Positions 41,227 through 49,160 of a stretch of 64,000 nt of DNA are shown piece after piece. A model generated the notes under the pieces. That model did not search any database. It was not told the DNA's origin and saw only the letters and a list, made by a program, of their open reading frames with translations. A program made the translations under genes and the position numbers. The first letter of the stretch is position 1. Every line of letters begins with the position of its first letter. The DNA is from Bacteroidales bacterium (lineage in GTDB: Bacteria; Bacteroidota; Bacteroidia; Bacteroidales; UBA932). The stretch is taken from positions 1 to 64,000 of the forward strand of contig JAFSBV010000025.1 of NCBI GenBank assembly GCA_017437125.1. The letters run 5' to 3'.

Positions 41227-43776
41227 ATGAAACGAAATCTTTTTTTTACATCATTGTCAGTTGCCCTTGCGGTGTTTTCCGGATGCAGCAATCCTGATCC
41301 GGACGAATTGTTTTCTCCAGAGCACGTACTCTGGTATGACGAGCCTGCGGAATTGTGGGAGGAGACTCTCCCGCTTGGCAACGGACGCCTGGGAATGATG
41401 CCTGACGGAGGTGTTACCGAGGAGAGGATAGTCCTGAACGAGATTTCAATGTGGAGCGGAAGCGAAGCCGATTATTCGAATCCTGATGCTGCGGAGAGCC
41501 TGCCGGAGATCAGACAGCTTCTGCTTGAGGGAAGAAATGCCGAGGCTCAGGAGGTCATGTATGAAAGGTTCGTGCCTCATAAGCCTTCTGACGGCGGCAC
41601 ATATGGCGGTTACCAGACCCTTGGTGATCTGTATATTGATTATCATACCGGTTTCAGTGGTGACTGTTTCCTGGAACTAAATCCCTCCCACTCCTGCGGA
41701 GCGGGCCTGCCCGGCGGGCTAAAGCCCTGCTGCTCAGGCACGAATGTCCACAGGACATTCTCTAAAGGCCTTCGCGACCGTTCACAGGGCCACGAGCGAC
41801 CATGGTTCCAGGAAACAGTCACCACTGAAACCGGCAGCAGTACCATATACAGAAGATGGCTGGATCTGAGGGAAGGAACGGCTTATACGGAGTATGGAGA
41901 CAGCAGCGTAAGATATAGCAGAAAATATTATGTATCAAGAGATTCCGACGTCATGATCGTGGAGATCGGAGCTGATGTAAAGGGTGCTGTGGGATTTGAC
42001 GTGAGGATGAGCAGGGAGCAGAACTGCAGGGCGGAGATATGCGGCGAGGGACTTATGAAGATCAGCGGGAATCTTGACAGCGGCACCGAGAAGCCGGGAA
42101 CAGGATATGCCGCATATGCGAAGGTGATCACAAAAGGAAGGAATGCATCGGTAACGAACGACAGTACATATGTCAGGGTCAGCAGGGCTGACAAGGCATG
42201 GATCGTGATATCTGCAGCTACAAGTTTCTTCGAGGGGGACGGATATGACAGCAAGGCTCTTGATATTCTCTCCAAGACGACTGACAGATTCGATCCTGAG
42301 AGGATGCATAAGGCAGCTATCACTGCCCACAAGGAATTGTACGACAGGGCTGGCGTAAGCATATCCAATGAGGCGGAAAGCGCGATGCTGCCTACAGACG
42401 AGAGGCTTGTGGCATATGCCGAAGGGGCGAAGGACAATGCTCTGGCCGCCCTTTATTACAACTATGGAAGATATCTTCTCATAGGCAGCACACGCGAAGG
42501 AAGTCTGCCGCCGAATCTTCAGGGACTCTGGGCCAATACATATCAGACCCCTTGGAACGGTGACTATCACACAAACATCAATGTGCAGATGAACCATTGG
42601 ATTGTGGAGCAGGGTAATCTCAGCGAACTGCATCTGCCTCTCACCGAGCTTGTACTGAGGATGATACCAAGCGGAGAAAAGACAGCAAAGGATTTCTATG
42701 GTCCGGAGGCTGAGGGATGGGTACAGCATATGATGACGAATGTATGGAATTTCACCGCTCCTGGCGAGCATCCTTCATGGGGAGCTACAAACACCGGAGG
42801 AGCATGGCTCTGTGCCCATCTGTGGGAGCACTATGCATTTACCGGTGACATGGAGTATCTGGAAAGGGTATATCCGGCCTTGGAAGGATCGTCAAGATTC
42901 TTCCTTTCGACCATGATACGGGAGCCGGAGAACGGATACCTTGTAACAGGCCCTACGTCATCTCCTGAAAACAGTTTCTGGCTTGATGGCAGACAGGTAA
43001 GCATCTGTATGGGACCGACCATGGACAACCAGCTGGTAAGAGAGCTTTTCACCAATACGATTTCTGCTGCGGAAATCCTGGGAAAGAAAGACGGATTTAC
43101 AGCCAAGCTTGAAGATGCCCTCGGAATGCTGGCCCCTCATAGTATCAGCAAAGAGGGATACCTGATGGAATGGCTGGAGGATTATGAGGAAACCGACATA
43201 CATCACCGTCATGTCTCCCATCTGTACGGACTTCATCCGAGCAATCAGATCTCTCCGACAAAAACACCGGAACTGGCCGAGGCATGCAGGGCCACACTGA
43301 ACCGCAGAGGCGACGAGGCAACAGGATGGAGCCGTGCATGGAAGCTGAATTTCTGGGCTCGTCTCGGAGACGGAGACAGGGCGTTGAAGCTTTTCAGAAG
43401 CCTGCTTTTCCCTGCATGTGAGAACGGAAAGGCAAGCTGGCATGTAAGCGGAACATATCCTAATATGTTCTGTTCGCATCCTCCTTTCCAGATTGACGGC
43501 AATTTCGGAGGGGCGGCCGGCATCGGCGAGATGCTGATCCAGAGCCATGAAGGATTCATAAATGTGCTTCCTGCCTTGCCTTCGGAATGGCCGGACGGAA
43601 GTCTCCACGGCTTCAAGGTGCGTGGCGGTGCGACAGTCGATCTCTCATGGAAGGACGGAAAGCCTGCCGAACTCACCATTACAGGCGGTTGGGAGAAAAA
43701 AATAACCGTCACAACATGTGACGGCATCAGGGAAATAGAGCTTGAACCGGGAGAGAAGATGACATTGAAGTTCTAA
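41227..43776 (+). CDS. GH95-family glycosidase (alpha-L-fucosidase/galactosidase) lipoprotein with in-frame insertion
   Basis: A signal with lipobox FSGC (Cys20) precedes the GH95 N-terminal beta-sandwich domain (WYDEPAELWEETLPLGNGRLGMM) and the (alpha/alpha)6 barrel with NLQGLWANTYQTPWNGDYHTNINVQMNHW, TSSPENSF, HRHVSHLYGLHPSNQI and the IDGNFGGAAGIGEMLIQSH end. Family members remove terminal alpha-1,2-fucose or alpha-galactose by inversion. About residues 142-202 do not belong to the family. They are 61 codons from a palindromic element at 41652-41834 that keeps the frame open. Without them the sequence reads DYHTG-SSTIYRRWLDL, as expected for GH95. Activity may be kept or lost. The stop overlaps the convergent NTP_transf_5 stop by 4 bp. 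Confidence 0.9.
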   Translation: MKRNLFFTSLSVALAVFSGCSNPDPDELFSPEHVLWYDEPAELWEETLPLGNGRLGMMPDGGVTEERIVLNEISMWSGSEADYSNPDAAESLPEIRQLLLEGRNAEAQEVMYERFVPHKPSDGGTYGGYQTLGDLYIDYHTGFSGDCFLELNPSHSCGAGLPGGLKPCCSGTNVHRTFSKGLRDRSQGHERPWFQETVTTETGSSTIYRRWLDLREGTAYTEYGDSSVRYSRKYYVSRDSDVMIVEIGADVKGAVGFDVRMSREQNCRAEICGEGLMKISGNLDSGTEKPGTGYAAYAKVITKGRNASVTNDSTYVRVSRADKAWIVISAATSFFEGDGYDSKALDILSKTTDRFDPERMHKAAITAHKELYDRAGVSISNEAESAMLPTDERLVAYAEGAKDNALAALYYNYGRYLLIGSTREGSLPPNLQGLWANTYQTPWNGDYHTNINVQMNHWIVEQGNLSELHLPLTELVLRMIPSGEKTAKDFYGPEAEGWVQHMMTNVWNFTAPGEHPSWGATNTGGAWLCAHLWEHYAFTGDMEYLERVYPALEGSSRFFLSTMIREPENGYLVTGPTSSPENSFWLDGRQVSICMGPTMDNQLVRELFTNTISAAEILGKKDGFTAKLEDALGMLAPHSISKEGYLMEWLEDYEETDIHHRHVSHLYGLHPSNQISPTKTPELAEACRATLNRRGDEATGWSRAWKLNFWARLGDGDRALKLFRSLLFPACENGKASWHVSGTYPNMFCSHPPFQIDGNFGGAAGIGEMLIQSHEGFINVLPALPSEWPDGSLHGFKVRGGATVDLSWKDGKPAELTITGGWEKKITVTTCDGIREIELEPGEKMTLKF
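41652..41830. mobile_element. Small inverted-repeat element (MITE-like) inserted in the GH95 gene
   Basis: Perfect 26-bp terminal inverted repeats (41652-41677 and 41805-41830; outer ends TTTCAGTGGTGAC and GTCACCACTGAAA) flank a GC-rich centre with smaller hairpins, including GAATGTCC/GGACATTC at 41742-41760. CCGG, or ACCGG, stands directly on both sides (41647-41651 and 41830-41834) as a target duplication, so the repeats extend to 30 bp when CCGG is counted. The net insertion is 183 bp, exactly 61 codons, with no stop in the host frame. It has no transposase and must depend on one elsewhere. Confidence 0.85.
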
Positions 43777-44915
43777 TCTGCTGTAACCTCTCCCCTCTTG
43801 AGCTTCACGTCCATCCATACCTTCTGTACGGAAAACATCATGGTCTGCCCCAGCTGCCGGAATGCATGTTTCGGAAAGACGGAAAACAGTTCATATACTC
43901 TTACGAAATGAGCAAGGAAAGAACGGGACTTATCCTTTATATAGTCCTGGCTTTTCTTCGTGAATATCGACCTGCGCTTGCCGAAATTGCCTTCATCAAG
44001 AATCCTGCGGGAGATCTTTCCGACCAGGTCTGAATACCTGCCGTCATACAGAGGGAACTCATCCTTAGGAAAGCCAAGCATATCCACAAGAAGACAGCCG
44101 AAAGCCTGCCAAGGCTTCAGCATGTCCATAGATATGATCATTTCTCTCAATGCATCGATATCTATATGGCTTCTGCGGGCATGAAGGAACATCATCCAGT
44201 CGCATATCTGCCTGTATCCGACTCCCTCATAAAGAAAATGACGGAACATATGTCCGAAAATATAGAAGGCATTGAAATCATCAGACGGAGTATCGACAGG
44301 CACGCCCAGAAAATCCATACGGACAGTACCTTCCGACATTCCTCTGTCGGACGCCTGCTGATATATCCTGTCAAGACGACGTGTGGGGTAGGTCTCAGTA
44401 AAGCGATGTACTTCAATCTCGAGATTGCCTACATGCACATCGAAATGTATTCCTATATCCAACTTCCTTACATCATCAATATCTGACGCAATGGTTTTCA
44501 GAATGTCATATGCCTTCCGGTAATCTTCACAGCCGACATAAAGGTCAACATCGCCGCATTGTCTCAGCTTAGGGGCGGGATAATATGAGGCAAGTCCTTG
44601 TCCCTTAAGGAGTACAGGGCGAATCCCTTCCTCAAGCAGAAGACCGACCGACTTGGAAATGAGAATATTCAGGCGGTCGGCTGTCATCATATTGGCCATC
44701 ATGAAGGAGCGCAGCTTCTCCTGAGTCTTTTCAGAAAAACGGCTGTTGATTTCCCTGTCAGAAAGCACCACATCGGCCACAAGTGCCAGCACGGACTGGG
44801 ACTTTGCAAGATTGAACACCCTGCCCCATTCCTTGAAATCATGAGGGATCTCCATAGGAGTTCCCCACATGGCACTTCTCAGAAGAGAGAAAAACACTTC
44901 CTCATGACGTTCCAT
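43773..44915 (-). CDS. NTP_transf_5-family nucleotidyltransferase-like protein
   Basis: The 380-residue protein matches the NTP_transf_5 family (PF14907). It has GIRPVLLKGQGLASYYP followed by LRQCGDVDLYV, which supplies the Asp-x-Asp metal pair of the nucleotidyltransferase fold, and DIGIHFDVHVGNLEIEVHR. The remaining parts are helical. Family members occur in polysaccharide, peptide-modification and PqqD-linked clusters, but their substrate is not established. Here it is the last gene of the long polysaccharide run, 4 bp after the aminotransferase, and it ends in a 4-bp overlap with the GH95 stop. A role in surface-polymer modification is inferred from context. Confidence 0.82.
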   Translation of the reverse strand: MERHEEVFFSLLRSAMWGTPMEIPHDFKEWGRVFNLAKSQSVLALVADVVLSDREINSRFSEKTQEKLRSFMMANMMTADRLNILISKSVGLLLEEGIRPVLLKGQGLASYYPAPKLRQCGDVDLYVGCEDYRKAYDILKTIASDIDDVRKLDIGIHFDVHVGNLEIEVHRFTETYPTRRLDRIYQQASDRGMSEGTVRMDFLGVPVDTPSDDFNAFYIFGHMFRHFLYEGVGYRQICDWMMFLHARRSHIDIDALREMIISMDMLKPWQAFGCLLVDMLGFPKDEFPLYDGRYSDLVGKISRRILDEGNFGKRRSIFTKKSQDYIKDKSRSFLAHFVRVYELFSVFPKHAFRQLGQTMMFSVQKVWMDVKLKRGEVTAD

Positions 44916-44919
44916 TTCC

Positions 44920-46119
44920 TTACTTCTTCAATGAGTTATACTTCTCGAGAGCCTTTTCAAGAATGAAAAGAGCACGCTGAAGGTCATCCTTCTTGAGGAC
45001 ATAAGCTATTCGTACTTCGTCCTTTCCCATGCCCGGAGTAGAATAGAAACCGCTTGCAGGAGCCATCATGACAGTCTCACCTTCATAATCGAAGTCGCTG
45101 AGACACCATTCGCAGAACTTGTCGGCATCATCAACCGGCAGCTTTGCAACAGTGTAGAACGCTCCCATCGGAATAGGAGAATAAACTCCGTCAATCCTGT
45201 TGAGTCCGTCAACCAGACATTTCCTGCGCTCCACATATTCCTCATATACATCAGCTGCATAATCCTCGGTTCCCTCGATAGATTCCTCAGCGACGATCTG
45301 GCCGAGGAGAGGAGGACTGAGTCTTGCCTGGCAGAACTTCATGACAGCTCTGCGGACATCAGCATTTCTTGTCACCAATGCACCGATACGGATACCGCAT
45401 TCCGAATATCTCTTGGAAACGGAATCGACAAGTACCACATTGTTTTCGATGCCCTCCAGATTCAATGCAGAAATATATGGAGATCCGGTATATATGAACT
45501 CACGGTAAACCTCATCCGAGAAAAGATAGAGGTCATACTTCATCACGAGGTCACGGATCTGGTTCATCTCGGCACGCGAATAGAGATATCCTGTCGGATT
45601 GTTCGGATTGCATATCAGGATGGCCTTCGTACGCTCTGTGATAAGTTCCTCGAACTTCTCTACCGGAGGCAGGGCGAAGCCTGTATCAATGGTAGAGGTT
45701 ACGGTCTTTATAACAGCTCCAGCCGAAACTGCAAAAGCCATATAATTGGCGTAAGCTGGCTCCGGAACAATAATCTCATCACCTGGATTCAGACATGCCA
45801 GGAAAGCGAAAAGAACAGCCTCCGAGCCACCGCTGGTCACTATTATATCATTTACAGACAGTTCGATACGGAACTTTCTGTAATAGTTCCTGAGCTTCTC
45901 CCTCAATGAGAGGAATCCCTGTGAAGGGCTGTATTCCAACACCTTGCGGTCAACTGTCTTTAGCGCGTCCAGAGCTTTCTGAGGAGTCGGAAGATCCGGC
46001 TGACCGATATTGAGATGATATACCTTTATACCTCTTGCCTTGGCCTCGTTTGCGAGAGGGGCAAGTTTCCTGATAGGTGATGAGGGCATCTGAAGTCCTC
46101 TATGTGAAATCTTCGGCAT
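44920..46119 (-). CDS. Class I/II PLP-dependent aminotransferase (aspartate aminotransferase-like)
   Basis: The 399-residue protein has the class I fold: HLNIGQPDLPTP near the start, ICNPNNPTGYLYS, the SDEVYREF aspartate block, the PLP-lysine in SVSKRYSECGIRIG, and RIAYVLKKDDLQRA at the end. It moves an amino group between an amino acid (probably aspartate or an aromatic one) and 2-oxoglutarate. It lies 18 bp after the UDP-glucuronate epimerase gene in the same direction. Although in the polysaccharide run, it is not of the sugar-aminotransferase (DegT) type, so it probably serves amino-acid metabolism or supplies an amino-acid substituent. Confidence 0.87.
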   Translation of the reverse strand: MPKISHRGLQMPSSPIRKLAPLANEAKARGIKVYHLNIGQPDLPTPQKALDALKTVDRKVLEYSPSQGFLSLREKLRNYYRKFRIELSVNDIIVTSGGSEAVLFAFLACLNPGDEIIVPEPAYANYMAFAVSAGAVIKTVTSTIDTGFALPPVEKFEELITERTKAILICNPNNPTGYLYSRAEMNQIRDLVMKYDLYLFSDEVYREFIYTGSPYISALNLEGIENNVVLVDSVSKRYSECGIRIGALVTRNADVRRAVMKFCQARLSPPLLGQIVAEESIEGTEDYAADVYEEYVERRKCLVDGLNRIDGVYSPIPMGAFYTVAKLPVDDADKFCEWCLSDFDYEGETVMMAPASGFYSTPGMGKDEVRIAYVLKKDDLQRALFILEKALEKYNSLKK

Positions 46120-46137
46120 ACTACACTACTGTTTAGA

Positions 46138-47178
46138 TTAACCATAATATTCCTTGTACCACTGTGCGAACGCACGCAATCCTTCGCGAAGCGATGTCGA
46201 TGGCTTGAAGCCGAAATCGCGTTCAAGAGCCGAAGTGTCGGCATATGTCACGGGAACGTCTCCAGGCTGCATAGGAACAAGTTCCTTGTGCGATTCGAAA
46301 TCATAGTCCTCCGGAAGGACACCTGCGCGGAGAAGCTCCTCCTGAAGGATGGTCACGAAGTCAAGAAGGTTCTCCGGCTGGTTGTTTCCGATATTATAGA
46401 CTGCATATGGAGGAACCGGGAGTCCGTCCTCGCCCACCTGCTTTGCAGGAGCTTTCTGCATCACGCGGATTACTCCCTCGACGATATCGTCAACGAATGT
46501 GAAGTCACGCTTGCAGTTGCCATAGTTGAAGATCTGGATCTTCTCACCCTTCACAAGCTTGTTCGTAAAGCCGAAATAAGCCATGTCAGGACGGCCGGCA
46601 GGGCCATATACAGTAAAGAAACGGAGTCCGGTCGAAGGTATGTTGTAAAGCTTGCTGTATGCATGAGCCATCAGCTCGTTGCTCTTCTTTGTAGCCGCAT
46701 AAAGGGAAACAGGATTGTCAACCTTGTCATCTGTAGAATACGGAACCTTCTTGTTGGAACCATAAACTGAAGAAGACGAGGCATATACAAGATGCTCTAC
46801 TCCACCTTCATACTGTCCGTATGAATTCCTGCAGGCCTCGAGGATATTATAGAATCCTATGAGGTTCGCCTCGATATATGCGCCGGGATTGGTAATGCTG
46901 TAACGCACACCTGCCTGAGCGGCAAGATTCACGACAACCTGAGGCTTATATTCCTCAAATACCTTATCAATCAGCGCCTTGTCTGCGATGTTTCCTTTGA
47001 TGAAAGTAAAATCAGGATACTGCTCGAGCTCCTTGAGACGTTCCTCCTTCAGACGCACATCGTAATAATCATTCATATTGTCGATACCCACTACTGACGG
47101 GTTATCGTATCTCTTGTATATCGCCTTCACCAGATTGCTTCCTATGAATCCGGCGGCTCCGGTAACTAATATTGTCAT
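46138..47178 (-). CDS. UDP-glucuronate 4-epimerase (short-chain dehydrogenase family)
   Basis: The 346-residue NAD enzyme starts MTILVTGAAGFIGSNLVKA and shows the GAE/UDP-glucuronate epimerase signature VVNLAAQAGVRYSITNPGAYIEANL, then VYASSSSVYGSNKKVPYS and the YAATKKSNELMAHAYSKLY catalytic Tyr-Lys. The Arg of GVRYS is typical for enzymes that hold a uronate carboxyl. It converts UDP-GlcA to UDP-GalA, the step after ugd encoded three genes upstream. It forms a module with a sugar-1-P nucleotidyltransferase and a galacturonokinase-like protein. Confidence 0.88.
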   Translation of the reverse strand: MTILVTGAAGFIGSNLVKAIYKRYDNPSVVGIDNMNDYYDVRLKEERLKELEQYPDFTFIKGNIADKALIDKVFEEYKPQVVVNLAAQAGVRYSITNPGAYIEANLIGFYNILEACRNSYGQYEGGVEHLVYASSSSVYGSNKKVPYSTDDKVDNPVSLYAATKKSNELMAHAYSKLYNIPSTGLRFFTVYGPAGRPDMAYFGFTNKLVKGEKIQIFNYGNCKRDFTFVDDIVEGVIRVMQKAPAKQVGEDGLPVPPYAVYNIGNNQPENLLDFVTILQEELLRAGVLPEDYDFESHKELVPMQPGDVPVTYADTSALERDFGFKPSTSLREGLRAFAQWYKEYYG

Positions 47179-47200
47179 AATCTGTTGTTTCTTGTTATAT

Positions 47201-47227
47201 AGATCCTTCGCTTCGCTCAGGATGACA
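47201..47227 (-). repeat. 27-nt intercistronic repeat, copy 2
   Basis: The reverse complement of the 21025-21051 sequence with one change (AGCGAAGCGAAGGATC instead of AGCGAAGTGAAGGATC), in the gap between the nucleotidyltransferase and UDP-glucuronate epimerase genes. An additional GGATGAC/GTCATCC pair (47220-47226, 47247-47253) can form a hairpin that covers the nucleotidyltransferase stop codon. Confidence 0.8.
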
Positions 47228-47247
47228 GGATTAATATAATGACAGGG

Positions 47248-47979
47248 TCATCCGAACAACTGCTTTGCTTCCTCGTAACTGTCAAGGCTTCCTATATCAA
47301 AACGTCCGGCACTCATAGGCCATGCATGCATCACGGTATTGTCAACCATATAATGTGCGAGATTTCCCGGTGCATCCTTACCGCATCCGTTCTCGACGCT
47401 GTGACGCACGAGAGGAAGATCCTTCCTCAGGTAAATATAGAACGGAGGCACAGCCCAATGGGACTTCGGTACCTGAGGTTTCTCCTCCATGTTCAGCACG
47501 CGGTTGTTCTCATCGAGAACAACGACGCCGGTACGCTGCAGTCTTTCGATGCTCGGCTGCTCGTGGCACATGATGCATGACGAGCCTTTCTCCTTCGCGA
47601 AATCCACGAACTCCTGAAAACTGAACATCAGGATATTGTCCGCAGCGACAACGAGAAGGTCATCGTCAATGGCAAACTTTTCCATCGCAAAAAGAAGGTC
47701 ACATACGGCTCCGAGACGTGTTTCGTTGGTTGACGTGCCGTCATCAACGATGGTGATCGGCTTCGTATAATTCTGAGCAGCAGCCCATTCCTCGAAGATG
47801 TGGGCGAAACGATGGTTCGTTATTATTATATGTTCATCGATGTCTTCGATACGGTCGATGTCATCAAGCATACGTCCGAGTATAGTCGAGTCCCCTATCT
47901 GAAGAAGAGGCTTCGGAAAGTTTCTGGTCAGTTCGCCAAGCCTTGTGGCGTATCCTGCGGCGATTACAATATTCTTCAT
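47248..47979 (-). CDS. Sugar-1-phosphate nucleotidyltransferase
   Basis: The 243-residue protein has the NTP_transferase start (IVIAAGYATRLGELTRNFPKPLLQIGDSTIL) with the G-x-x-x-R...PKP nucleotide-binding pattern, the metal Asp in VVAADNILMF, and the EEKPQVPKS and GRFDIGSLDSYEEA blocks. It joins a sugar-1-phosphate to a nucleoside triphosphate. Family resemblance alone cannot choose between dTDP, GDP and UDP products. It lies between the galacturonokinase-like kinase and UDP-GlcA epimerase, so a UDP-galacturonate pyrophosphorylase role, completing a salvage route, is the natural inference. It is flanked on both sides by copies of the 27-nt repeat. Confidence 0.85.
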   Translation of the reverse strand: MKNIVIAAGYATRLGELTRNFPKPLLQIGDSTILGRMLDDIDRIEDIDEHIIITNHRFAHIFEEWAAAQNYTKPITIVDDGTSTNETRLGAVCDLLFAMEKFAIDDDLLVVAADNILMFSFQEFVDFAKEKGSSCIMCHEQPSIERLQRTGVVVLDENNRVLNMEEKPQVPKSHWAVPPFYIYLRKDLPLVRHSVENGCGKDAPGNLAHYMVDNTVMHAWPMSAGRFDIGSLDSYEEAKQLFG

Positions 47980-47990
47980 TTCATATGAAT

Positions 47991-48017
47991 AGATCCTTCA
48001 CTTCGTTCAGGATGACA
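47991..48017 (-). repeat. 27-nt intercistronic repeat, copy 3
   Basis: Same sequence as copies 1 and 2 with small changes (on the minus strand CTGAACGAAGTGAAGGATCT). It fills the space between the kinase stop (48018) and the nucleotidyltransferase start (47979), and lies in the same direction as the transcript. Confidence 0.8.
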
Positions 48018-49160
48018 TTAAACAAATCGGGCACCGTCGTCGGTCTTGCAGAAATGAATTTCAAATGAGTCGGAATACTCCGGGAACATACGGAGATATT
48101 CGCTTGTGATCTGCTCGCGGATCTGCTCTTTCTTTGAAGGATCGACAAGAGCGATGCAGGCTCCCTTGAAGCCGGCTCCGCTGAAGCGTCCGCCATATAT
48201 TCCGTCACACTGACGCATTATGTTATATATCGCTATCAGCTCTTCACTTCCGCACTCGTAATTCTTTATCGAGCTCTGGCAGCTTTCGAAGCTAAGCTGT
48301 CCGAAGAGTGCAAGATTACCTGTCTCCCAAGCTGTTACACCCTTGCGCACACGCTTGTATTCACTGTAGAAATGCTCGGCACGACGGGCGAAACGAGGAG
48401 GCATCTTGTCCTTTGTCAGTTCGTATGTCTCCTTAGGGATATCCCTGAGATAGGTCTTGTCAAAGCCCTTCAGCGGCATGCCGGTATATGCCATCATGTT
48501 CCATGCGGCCGTCTTGCACTCCGCCACGCGAAGATTGTAGTCGCTGCTCACGAGGCTGCGGGTCAGGCCGGAGAAGATGATCGCTATATCGAAATCAGGC
48601 ATACGCGGACTCTTCTTTATGATACGGTACTGCTCTGAATCCGTATCAAGAAAAAGAAGTGAGTCCTTTTCGCCGAGAACTATGCAGGCCTGGTCAAGGA
48701 TACCGTTTGTAAGGCCGATATACTCACGTTCTGCCTGACTGGCGGTCTTGATTACCTCCATCTTGGAAAGCGTGATATTGTTTGCCTTGGCAAGAGCCAT
48801 GACATATGCGGTAAGCACAGCAGCACTGCTGGAAAGTCCTCCCACAGGAAGGCTTCCCTTGATCACACCCTCGATTCCCCGAGTCAGTTCGAAGCGCTTC
48901 TTGAGAGCGTACTTGGTACCGCGGGCATAGTCTCCCCAATTACCCTCCTTGACCTGAGAAGGCATCTTCACATTGAAGGAAATCTCCCCGTCAAAGGTAA
49001 GACTCTTGAGATTCACGCTTCCGTCCTCTGTCGGATTGAACCAGAGATCAACGCCCTTATCGAAAGCAAAGCCGGTAACAAGACCATGCTGATGGTCAAC
49101 ATGAGCACCCAAAGGGCACACGCGGTACGGCGAAAAGATATGATACTGATAGTTTTCCAT
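48018..49160 (-). CDS. GHMP kinase of the galactokinase superfamily, galacturonokinase-like
   Basis: The 380-residue protein has the GHMP parts: a substrate loop SPYRVCPLGAHVDHQHG in place of galactokinase GRVNLIGEHTDYN, the ATP motif LPVGGLSSSAAV, GLTNGILDQ, and motif 3 GGRFSGAGFKGACIAL. The loop and several other stretches (FSGL-R...YNLRVAEC, RFARRAEHFYSE, SIKNYECG) agree with what I recall of plant galacturonokinase rather than GalK. It should phosphorylate galacturonate, or a close uronic acid, at C1. Its start overlaps the ugd stop by one base, and the nucleotidyltransferase and UDP-glucuronate epimerase genes follow, so a salvage entry to UDP-GalA fits. Specificity is inferred. Confidence 0.78.
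   Translation of the reverse strand: MENYQYHIFSPYRVCPLGAHVDHQHGLVTGFAFDKGVDLWFNPTEDGSVNLKSLTFDGEISFNVKMPSQVKEGNWGDYARGTKYALKKRFELTRGIEGVIKGSLPVGGLSSSAAVLTAYVMALAKANNITLSKMEVIKTASQAEREYIGLTNGILDQACIVLGEKDSLLFLDTDSEQYRIIKKSPRMPDFDIAIIFSGLTRSLVSSDYNLRVAECKTAAWNMMAYTGMPLKGFDKTYLRDIPKETYELTKDKMPPRFARRAEHFYSEYKRVRKGVTAWETGNLALFGQLSFESCQSSIKNYECGSEELIAIYNIMRQCDGIYGGRFSGAGFKGACIALVDPSKKEQIREQITSEYLRMFPEYSDSFEIHFCKTDDGARFV

Noticed and set aside
41227..43776. GH95 gene as a pseudogene
   Set aside because: The insertion is in frame, no stop or shift is seen, and all catalytic-domain motifs downstream are intact. I therefore annotate it as a coding sequence with an insertion.
48018..49160. Ordinary galactokinase (GalK)
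   Set aside because: The galactose-binding signature GEHTDYN is replaced by GAHVDHQHG and the neighbours are uronate enzymes, not Leloir-pathway genes.
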